The position numbers and the translations under genes were made by a program. A stretch of DNA of 64,000 bases from NCBI RefSeq assembly GCF_000313135.1, contig NW_004457346.1, positions 40,137 through 104,136 on the forward strand, written 5' to 3'. This DNA comes from Acanthamoeba castellanii str. Neff (Eukaryota; Discosea; Longamoebia; Acanthamoebidae). The notes under the pieces were generated by a model. It searched no databases, was not told the origin of the DNA, and worked only from the letters and a program-made list of their open reading frames with translations. This document shows, piece by piece, positions 56,285 to 64,000 of this stretch; the first letter of the stretch is position 1, and each line of letters starts with the position of its first letter.

Positions 56285-56500
56285 GGCTGCAGGCAAGTGC
56301 ATCTGCGCGTGGGATGCGCAGCTGGTTCCCAACCGGTATTTTGCACACCGGTCCCACACCGGGTCCCAAAAACACCACCGGGGCCAGACCGGTCTCCAAT
56401 CCAGCCCAGGGCCATACCGGTCTGGCGACAAACACCGGGGCAGGACCGGTATTGGAGGTGTTGCGAACCGGTGCCCAACCGGGCAGAGGGCGGTTTGTTG
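56285..56500. repeat. ACCGGT-rich repeat block
   Basis: At least six ACCGGT palindromes and several ACCGGG words lie within about 170 bases (56330-56490), in imperfect units spaced roughly 15-40 bases apart. CpG is frequent here. Confidence 0.6.
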
Positions 56501-56647
56501 GTGGTGCAATACTGATGAATTACTAGGTATATACTAGGTCATTTTACTAAGCTATCCACACTGTCCTTACCCGCCATCGCCGTGGTCGCCCTTGTCGTCG
56601 CCTTCGCCGTCGCCGTCACCGTTGCTGTCGTTGCCGCCCTTGTTGTC

Positions 56648-57571
56648 CTAGTCTTCGCCGTGGTCGCTGCCCTCCTCCTCGCCGTGGTCGCTGCCCTCCT
56701 CCTCGCCGTGGTCGTCTTGTTCCTGACGGATCTCGCCGGGCCACAGGTCCGTGATTACCCACTCGAAGCGGTGGTTAAAGATGACGTGTGTCGCTGCCTT
56801 CGTTGGGTGTGGCATTAGGAAGATCTGCCTGGCGACAGTCCATCCGTGCCACCCCAGAGGTACGTAGATGCAAGGCCCACGTTGTAGCACTTGCTGCGTG
56901 AAGGCCTGACGACCTCAAGTTCAGCCCACGAGGTGTACTTGTTACCCTCGATGCGCAGCAGCCGCCAAATGAAGCCCATGACAATGTGCTGGCCCCTCAT
57001 CTCTTGTGGACCGAGGATTCGTACGGTTCTGTCGTTGTCGATGAAGCTGTACGCGATCTGCACAAAAACACAATGTGAGCAAAAACAGAAAACGCTTGTG
57101 AATGGAGGTACCTTGTGGTGCGCTTGAGGAACTTGAAAGGCCACAGCATCGCCGCGTGCACGTATCATCCCCGTGGCCGAGTTGATGTCCTCGTTGGCCG
57201 CGTTCTCATCAAGGACCTTGAGCCTGTCCCCTTCAAGCAAGTGTCCGTAGTAGTGGATCGAGTTGTGGTGGTAGATACGCAAGTTGACTGCGCCCTCCTC
57301 ACCAAACTCTCGTCGCACCGCCACCTTCAGCTTCCGCAGATGCTTGGACGCTGGCAGATCAACGCCACGGAGGCGTTCGGACTCGAGGGTTAGTTGGTAG
57401 GGCGTTACCCTCGGTCTGGTCAGTACCGCGCGCCCTTTCTTATATTCTTGTTGTTGAAGCACAGCGTCACGCGAGTGAATCTGCACTACCAATGTGAATA
57501 GCTAACAAAGAGCTTTAAGAAAGAAAGAGAGAACGCACCACGATGAGGATGGACTTGTCCAAATGCCTCAT
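56648..57571 (-). CDS. Unknown protein with ubiquitin-like centre and acidic tail
   Basis: The start 'MRHLDKSILIV' at 57571 joins in phase to 'IHSRDAVLQQQEYKKG'. The centre 'HLRKLKVAVRREFGEEG', 'NLRIYHHNSIHYYGHLLEGD' and 'RLKVLDE' is laid out like a ubiquitin-type beta-grasp. The next exon, after GTACCTCC...GTGCAG, reads 'IAYSFIDNDRTVRILGPQEM', 'GFIWRLLRIEGNKYTSWAEL' and 'RSKCYNVGLAST'. A 35-base intron (about 56833-56867) then allows 'QIFLMPHPTKAATHVIFNHR' and 'FEWVITDLWPGEIRQ', ending in DHGEEEGS repeats and a stop at 56648. If that tiny intron is not real, the protein stops at 56815. Function unknown. CpG is normal over exactly this gene. Confidence 0.5.
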
Positions 57572-57580
57572 GTTCAAATT

Positions 57581-58345
57581 TCACATTGTCATCTTGCAGT
57601 CCTGGTGCTTGCACTCCCACAAGCCAGTTGATTGAAGCCAGGGGGGCCTGAGAAACCAAATCTGCTCAGCCCAATTGATCATCTTGAGGTTGGGAAGCTC
57701 AAAGCTTGGCTGCACTCCACTCAATCTTGAGCCACTCTCTTGCACCACCTGGCCCCTGTAGATTGAGTAGAAATCCTTCTTCCACCTGTTGACCATCTTG
57801 GTCAACTGCCTGAGATCCACCTTGGAGAATCCTGGCTGCTTGAGGAAGTCAATGATATCAATGTGTTGTTTCCAACACTTGAGCTTGTCCTTGTCAATGA
57901 GGCCAAGCAGCAATATCTTGAGAACCTGCACACTTGCCATCTTGCCACCTATCAAACTCAAAGCCAACGCCATGCCAGGCTGAGAAAAACAGTTGGGGTT
58001 CATGTAGATGGTGTCAATGCTCTTGGGCCAAGTCTGCTGGTGGCTGAAACCATCAGTGTAGAAGATCAGCAGGATCAAGCAGCAGTTGTCAGGGTTGCGT
58101 CCAGCACAAGCTGCAGCCATGTGCATGTACCTGACAAACAAAAAAAGAGTTAGCAACTATCTACTCCATGCTGAGCATTGAGTGTACTGTTCACATTTGG
58201 CCCAATGCTTGCTTCCACATGGGTGATTGTTGATTTCTGCCATGTGGATGAAATGCTCATCCTTGAGTGATGGCTTCTGTGTGTAGTGCTCATGGATGAT
58301 ATTGACAGGGTTGATGGTGCAGTATGTGCACTCAGCCCCTTGTGT
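57581..58345 (-). pseudogene. CpG-poor remnant coding region, family not identified
   Basis: A long open stretch reads 'CCLILLIFYTDGFSHQQTWP', 'GMALALSLIGGKMASVQVLK', 'FLKQPGFSKVDLRQLTKMVN' and 'FELPNLKMINWAEQIWFL'. Upstream, a Cys/His-rich part ('ECTYCTINPVNIIHEHYTQK', 'FIHMAEINNHPCG') could be a zinc finger. 'YTDGF' recalls transposase-like proteins, but I cannot place it. CpG is nearly absent. Domesticated or dead transposon sequence is my best guess. Confidence 0.35.
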
Positions 58346-60095
58346 TTGGGCACATCTTGTGCTTGTGTGTCTTCATGGAGGGGAAGTTGTGCTGGACAAA
58401 AAGCTCAGTTAGAAATGATTAATGCAATGGTTTGACAGGTGTACAGGGTACCTCTGTCACACCATCAAGTACGTGCACACTGTTGGTGACATTCTCACTC
58501 TTGAAGTCCTTCTTGGTGAGGATGTGCAGCAGTTTTGCTGTGGCCCTCTTGTTTATTCAATGTGTTCACCACCACTTGCCCAGCAAACAGTTCTCCTTGG
58601 TGTGCGCCCTTGCTACCTTGCTCCATCTCTGAGGAGCCTGGTAAGCAAAGACAACACCAAGTTGAATGCACTTACACAAAACAGCACCTTAAGTGGAGCT
58701 TCAGTGTCTGTGTACATTGGCAATGTGAGGAGCTCAATGAGAAGCTGAAGCTTCTGCTCCTGGCGGAGTGGGAGAAGTGTGACCTGCTCATTGAACCAAG
58801 GCGATTCTGCAGCAGGCTTTCAAACAGCAAGAACACACCCTGTGACCTTGTGGTGGCTGCTATTGCTCAAATTGGCCAATTGGTATGTGGTGATGAAGGT
58901 GATGAACATGCACACAGTGAGGCTGCCATAGAGTGGTGGGTCAAGCACATCTGTGTGTGTGCAAGCCACACTGGAAATGGCACACAGAACACACTCTTTG
59001 AACTGATCACAATGAAGTGGGCCAAGACAGTGCATATCTATCTTCACATTGTGATTGAAGGGTGAAGTACACTGACCAACAAAACCACCAGGCAGTCAGT
59101 ATCACATTAGACTCTGAAAGTGAGCCTGGTACCACATCACAGATGGAGCATTCCAACAAGGATAGCACGGCACATGACAGCAAGCCAGACTCCTTCATAC
59201 ACACTGCCCAATTGCTTTTTCTATTTTCAACAATATTCACTGTGTCCTGCAAACATGGTTTTCACTGAGTCCAGATGACATGACACTGTGTTTACTCAAA
59301 GAGATTTCGTTTGTCATAGGTAAAAGGTACAGCAAGGAAGCAGAGCTTGAGTTTGCAGCCAGCATGTCAGAAGGCCAAGACCAATGAGAGCTCTGATGTG
59401 GTGATGCAGGGTTCTGAATGTACATCCTTCTTCCACTTTGTTATTCTCTTCCACTTTGTTGTTTGTTATTATTAATAAGTAATCCCTGGTAGTGTACAGT
59501 TGTGCATGCATGTCACAGTCTTCACTTGAGGAATTGGACTGCAGTCCACTTCAAATGTGCAATGTTGAACCTGTACCACAAGTTTGAACTTGAGGTTGTC
59601 TGGAATGTGGCCAAGTCCAAGCTGACAGTTATCCTTCCTGCGGTGGTCCTTGAGAAGTTTGATGACAGTATTGTGGGGATGATCAACAAACTCTACACTA
59701 CCTGTGGTGATGCCCCAGCATGGTGTGTTGAGAACTGCAAGGGTATCTGCTGCTTCTGGGACAAGCTGCCAATCAACTCACACAGCTTTGGCAAGAGCAT
59801 CACCATTTGGTATAGTGCATTTTGCCTCCCTTGCTAATTGATGGTGCTCTCTCACAAGAGTTGAATAGATGGACCAGTCATGTGAGTAGTGTGAGAAGTG
59901 ATGCTGAGTGTGAGTGATGGTGAGTGATGGAGGAGCTACAAGTTGATATGTCAGTGCATAGTGCATGAGGTGACAGTGACAGTGATGGTGCATGGAGGAG
60001 GGTGGTGAGCCACAATGGCAATGGCAATGGTGAGTGTGATCATGTGTATGCTTTGTGCAGCACATAGAAGTTTATTTGTTCAAAAATGCTTGAAA
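58346..60095. other. CpG-poor region with scattered short open frames
   Basis: Plus-strand frames at 58672-59065 ('CEELNEKLKLLLLAEWEKCD') and 59550-59837 look protein-like but match nothing I know and have no clean gene structure. An A/T-rich patch lies at 59440-59480. Near 59880-60030 GTGAGTGATG-type words repeat. The region is probably old decayed coding or transposon sequence. Confidence 0.4.
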
Positions 60096-60099
60096 ATGT

Positions 60100-60412
60100 T
60101 GAAGTATGGGGCACTGGGTCAAGACTGGTGCAAGCATGATAATGTGCACCACTGGGTCTGGACTGGTTCTTCAACCTTTTTCCAAAGTCCACAGCACCAG
60201 TCCCAAACCAGCATGTCAACTGCCACCAGGTCACACCTGTGGCCTGACTGGTGGCAGACCAGCCCCAAAATGGCGAAAAAAACCCAAGTCCACACAACCA
60301 GTTGGGGACCAGCTTCAAGCAAAAAACCCAAGTCTGCAAACCAGTCTTGGGGCAAGGTGTGACCAGTGCAGAACCAGTCTTTAGGCCTTTACTGGGCAGG
60401 GACCAGTCCTTA
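60100..60412. repeat. ACCAGT/ACTGGT-rich repeat block
   Basis: ACCAGT and ACTGGT, the two products of CpG decay in ACCGGT, occur about ten times in 310 bases, with related ACCAGC and ACTGGG words. CpG is almost absent, in contrast to the ACCGGT block at 56285-56500. Confidence 0.55.
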
Positions 60413-60414
60413 TT

Positions 60415-60775
60415 TTTCCCCAGTGCACAAGGGGATGATTATCCCCACATAGATGAGGAGGAGGGACGAATAGGGAATAAAAAGGTATTTTCCCCACATA
60501 GAGGGTAAATCAGCCAATGGGAATGAGGCTATTATTCCCACATCCAATAGGAAACAAGCCACTTTTTCCCACATAGTGGAGGAGAGAACCAATAGGAAAT
60601 GAGTGTATTATTCCCACAAGATCTTTTTTTCCCACATAGAGGTCTCATTGGTTCTTTCCTGCCATTGGACTACTACTCATTTTCCCCACACTGACTGTGA
60701 TTGGAAGATCATGTCTTTCTTCTGTGATTGGAAGATTGTGTGTTTCTTCTGTGATTGGTTAGCATAAAAGATATA
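60415..60775 (+). promoter_or_regulatory. Cluster of TTCCCCACATAGA and CCAAT/ATTGG motifs upstream of the His-Me finger gene
   Basis: Some eight variants of TTCCCCACATAGA start near 60417, 60442, 60489, 60535, 60567, 60611, 60630 and 60680. CCAAT or ATTGG occurs about nine times between 60514 and 60757, the last three as GATTGG. An A/T-rich ATAAAAGATATAA at 60763-60775 then lies about 45 bases before the ATG at 60816. The block looks like a strong promoter, now mostly without CpG. Confidence 0.55.
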
Positions 60776-60815
60776 ATGGACCACCAGGACAGATCTGTGT
60801 CTTTTATTGACACTC

Positions 60816-61389
60816 ATGGATTCTGCCAAACAAGACAAAATTAATTGGCCCACCAAGCCAAAACCAACTAACATCACCAAAATAACTCATGTTGATGTGC
60901 AGAAAAGGTACAACAAGCTGCGCAGGTCGAAGAGGAAGGTCTACTTTACCATGGGGGCACCAGAAGTGAATCCACATTGGAACAAGGAGCACTGTGTCTT
61001 CAACCTGCACAAGTACTTGTCTGGTGGTGGCTACCCACTGATGAATTTTTGGAAGCCTGGTAAATTCCCACCACCCTCAAATTAAACACAGGCTGCCTGA
61101 TTTAGGGAATAGATAATTCCCACATAGAGACTAATAATTGTGTGTGTTTTTATTGTTAGGGCTGGCCACAAACAAGAGTGGTAAGATTTCCATCTTTCCT
61201 CACATCTTTATGGTCAAACTGGTTGGTAGGGCTGTGCCAGCAACCTATAGTGGAGCGGTGGTGCAGTGCAGTCATCTTTGTGAGAGGTTCACAAGGTTGA
61301 TTTCAGCCTCAAGTGGAAATGGAATCCACACCTGGTGCTGTAACCCCCACCACATTGTTGTGGAAAGTCACTCTGTTAATATGTGCTGA
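60816..61389 (+). pseudogene. Zinc-binding His-Me finger endonuclease-like gene, ended by TGA
   Basis: Exon 1 (60816 to about 61060) reads 'VQKRYNKLRRSKRKVYFTMG' and 'YPLMNFWKPG'. A GTAAAT...TTGTTAG intron joins it in phase to 'LATNKSGKISIFPHIF'. The end 'VVQCSHLCERFTRL', 'CCNPHHIVVES' and 'HSVNMC' matches the zinc-binding loop of His-Me finger nucleases of the I-PpoI type (zf-His_Me_endon), with the SHLC and NPHHIV ligands in place. The frame then meets TGA at 61387-61389 where Arg would be expected; beyond it 'RRCAW', a donor and 'AYLAQCWAMEELFEHFPKLM' continue the frame. TGA is what CGA becomes when its CpG decays. It could also be a short functional protein ending there. Confidence 0.55.
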
Positions 61390-61739
61390 AGGAGATGTGC
61401 ATGGGTGAGTGAAGAGGGGTGTGAGTGTGGAGCAGAGCCCTCATGCCTGCTGTTCTCTGGCCAGGCTTACCTGGCACAGTGTTGGGCCATGGAGGAGCTA
61501 TTTGAGCACTTCCCTAAGCTCATGATCACTCTGCCAGGCTAGGCCCAGTTCATGCATGACCACAATGGGGCGGCTCCACAATAAGCTCAACCAAGACCAT
61601 TCAGCTGTGCACTCAGTGATTTTTGCACACACGCCAAAATCCCCACATAAAGACTTGTGTTCTTTCTCTGACCATTAAATTTTCCCCACGCACAAGCTGA
61701 TGTATGTTCCCCACAGCTCAAAAAATCCCCACAGTGAGT

Positions 61740-62395
61740 CACCACAGTCTAGGTGTTGCTGTAGTCAGTGGTGTTGTTGTCAGCACCATCAGCGCCATCA
61801 TTGTGTCATCAGCATTGGCATTGTCATTGGTATCATCCTCATACACACACCTCCTCTTCCCTCCAGCATCCTCCTCCAGCTCTTCCTCCTCCAGATTCTG
61901 CTCTGACCCTTAGTTGCCTTCCTTTTCTTTCTCCTTCCCCTTCCTTTTCTTTGGTGCCCTCATGTCTAGGTCGTCCTCAGCTTCACCATCCTCCTTGTTG
62001 CCACTGCCTTCCTTGTCATCATCATTGTCATCTTTGTCATGGCCCTCTTTGTCGCCATCTTTGTCATAGTCCTCTTCATCATCTTCTCACTGCCTGGATG
62101 GTAGATGGGAAAAAGCTTTTTTTCCTCACCAAGACACACAATTTCACTCTTTTTCAGCCTTGGTGGTGGTGTAGTGGTGCCCCTTCTTGCCTTGGTGGGC
62201 AGATGACAGACATTTCTGTCTTGAAGTCTGCCTCCAGTGCACCTTGGTGGATGGAAGATGGAGTGTGACATCTTCAAGTCCACCTTGGGAGCACTGCAAG
62301 GTGGGCACAATGGAGAGCACATCATGAGGTGGGCATTACCACCACAACCATACCATACAGGTGAAGAGAAGGTGATTTTGTTGGTGTGCACTGTA
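61740..62395 (-). pseudogene. Possible remnant gene with acidic repeat
   Basis: The minus strand carries repeated GACAAAGATGG-type codons giving Asp/Lys/Glu-rich peptide ('DEEDYDKDGDKEGHDKDDND'), then 'APKKRKGKEKEK', a possible nuclear signal, before a stop. Farther up, near 62390-62130, it reads 'HPPRCTGGRLQDRNVCHLPT'. The frames do not join cleanly. It is not identified. Confidence 0.3.
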
Positions 62396-62399
62396 TTCA

Positions 62400-63535
62400 A
62401 AATATTTTCAATATGTTACAGGCAAAGTGTTGTGCGGTCAAGCCCTCTGGCCTGCATGGGTGGCTGGCTGCACAGCACTCACTCTGCACCACAGAAAGAG
62501 TTAGTATATGCATGTTGGCGTGGGATGTTGTGAGGAAGTGTATTAAAATACCACCATAATGAGAGACATGATGCTGTAACTGACTGGTCATGTACATGTA
62601 CACAACAACAAAAACTGTAAAACTGGACACTTACTTTATTGTGTATGTGTATGCAACAACAAAAACTGTAAAACCAGACACTTACTTTATTGTGTACACA
62701 GACATGATGATGATGCATTTGACTTACCAATACTAAGTTCATTGTGTATGTGTACATGATGAGTTTATTGCATACATGAATGTGATCCAGAAAATCTGAA
62801 CTTAGCTTGTTTTGCGTTAGTGCTCCTCTGAACAACTTCAAAATGCACCTTGCTTTTGTGCTTTCATACCCTCCATCAATTCCATCCAACATGCTACTCT
62901 CATCCAGTTCATGGTCAACCTCACATCATATTCATTGCAGTTGCACACATGGACTAAACTTCATTCTTCACATTTGTGCTGAATTAAAGCACTATTCCTG
63001 AAGATAAAATTCCACCACAACAAAGCTCTATCTCACACTGACAAAATCACTTTTAACTCCACACATTTCAAGTTTTTATGAAATCTTTTTTATCTCCAGT
63101 CCCTCAATATCACTCATCAGCAGTGGTCTAGTGTGTCAATATCACAGATTCAGTTCCAAATCTTCAAAACTGCCCTATAAATCGCACAAGGGCTTTGAAG
63201 ATCAAGCCTACATGACCTGGACAGCACCATCAATGACTTCTACAGGCAGCTCTTCGTGCACCAGATTGACTTTGCCTTTGACCTGGACAAGGACCATGTC
63301 CTTCTATTTCAAATGGGTGGAGCTCATGCTCAGTGCGTTGGATCACTTCTTCAAGGGCTTTTAAGAGTTCCAGTTCAGCCAGCAACAGTTCAACCTTCCT
63401 CTTGGGTGGAATAGCTGGACCATCACCAAGTGTGTCCACCTTGTGCTGCTACAACACTGTGTTGTTTATAACCACCAAGTTCAATGGCACCTGGGTGACA
63501 GGTGGGCCACACCTCCACAGCCCTGGGTTGTAGTG
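62400..63535. other. CpG-poor region, nothing recognised
   Basis: A 45-base duplication of AAAACTGTAAAA-type sequence is visible at 62608-62690. A minus-strand helix 'KRKVELLLAELELLKALEEV' at 63340-63405 may be a fragment of a coding region. No gene is supported. Confidence 0.4.
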
Positions 63536-63662
63536 ACAATGGCTGGTGACAAGCATCAGTAGGCTCTGACCAGTGGTAAGGATGATTGACCAGTGGCAAG
63601 GACAGCAGTGAATGACCAGCAGTGAACAACCAGTGGCAAACAACCAGCAGGTCAGCAGCCAA
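63536..63662. repeat. GACCAGTGGCAA minisatellite
   Basis: Imperfect 10-14 base units of the form GACCAGTGGCAA or AACCAGCAGTGA repeat about nine times. Confidence 0.6.
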
Positions 63663-64000
63663 CACCATGCCTCTGTTTATCATGTCCACAGTGCAGAGTC
63701 ATGTGGGGAATGTGTTGTGACAGGGAGGTGGAATGGAAGTGTTTGGTTCCCTAGAAGATGCAGGTTTACCATGAACACATATCCACTGCAACTGAGTGGA
63801 ATCTCATCAAACACAGATGCACACCTGGTGACACACAGGTGTGGAGGAGGAGGAGAGAGCTGACTTGGACCTGTACCCTTCTCTTGACTTTTGTATGATG
63901 TATGTGTGTAGTTTTGGTAAATGCTAATGTGCTGATGTTGATGGAGGGTTCATTCAAGGAGTATGGACCCCTGAGCAAGTAGATTCCCATATTGATCCCC

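Noticed and set aside
57581..58156. Open frame considered as an intact transposase gene
   Set aside because: No catalytic motif or terminal repeats could be recognised, and the region is heavily CpG-depleted.

Overview
The window reads as nuclear DNA of an amoebozoan, most likely Acanthamoeba or a close relative. This is inferred from GC-rich exons, dense small GT-AG introns that join in phase, a spliceosomal U2 snRNA gene, Mediator and MCRS1 orthologues, and a long gene that matches the amoebozoan metallo-beta-lactamase plus cyclic-nucleotide-binding phosphodiesterases. No database search was possible. Exon limits were worked out by eye from splice sites and reading phase.

Layout. 0-12 kb: a partial PWWP-like gene, a PhnZ-type HD oxygenase, a molybdenum sulfite oxidase divergent from a class I (DhnA/LsrF-type) aldolase, a 1341-residue repeat protein and a Gal80-like oxidoreductase. 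12-17.5 kb: a secreted cysteine-rich protein, a wrecked copy of a phosphate transporter, a leucine-rich-repeat gene and a zinc alcohol dehydrogenase. 17.9-39.6 kb, mostly chromatin, transcription, RNA and signalling genes: MCRS1, a PHO84-like transporter, a membrane protein, a hemerythrin-like protein, a SMYD-type SET/MYND protein, MED31, a RUN-domain protein, a SAM/RS/RRM protein and a Nudix hydrolase. 39.7-52.1 kb: a run of minus-strand genes (PPR protein, MBL/cNMP phosphodiesterase, U2 snRNA, a membrane protein, TMEM14, glycerol-3-phosphate dehydrogenase).

From about 52.2 kb the DNA changes character. Two blocks (about 52.2-54.45 kb and 57.57-64 kb) are almost without CpG and rich in TpG/CpA, and they hold decayed genes: a MAPK15-like kinase, an F-box fragment and a zinc His-Me finger protein ended by TGA where CGA is expected. 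Between them lies a CpG-normal island with a DHFR fragment and two genes that look intact. This pattern suggests cytosine methylation and deamination of silenced DNA, with sharp borders.

The most striking single observation is a roughly 60-70 bp inversion inside the sulfite oxidase gene: a conserved family motif reads correctly only on the opposite strand, flanked by GAGGC/GCCTC. Next are the CpG mosaic and a U2 snRNA whose branch-site recognition element differs from the near-universal sequence. Several otherwise good genes carry single-base frameshifts, so draft-assembly errors must be kept in mind. I do not see a clearly new multi-gene system.
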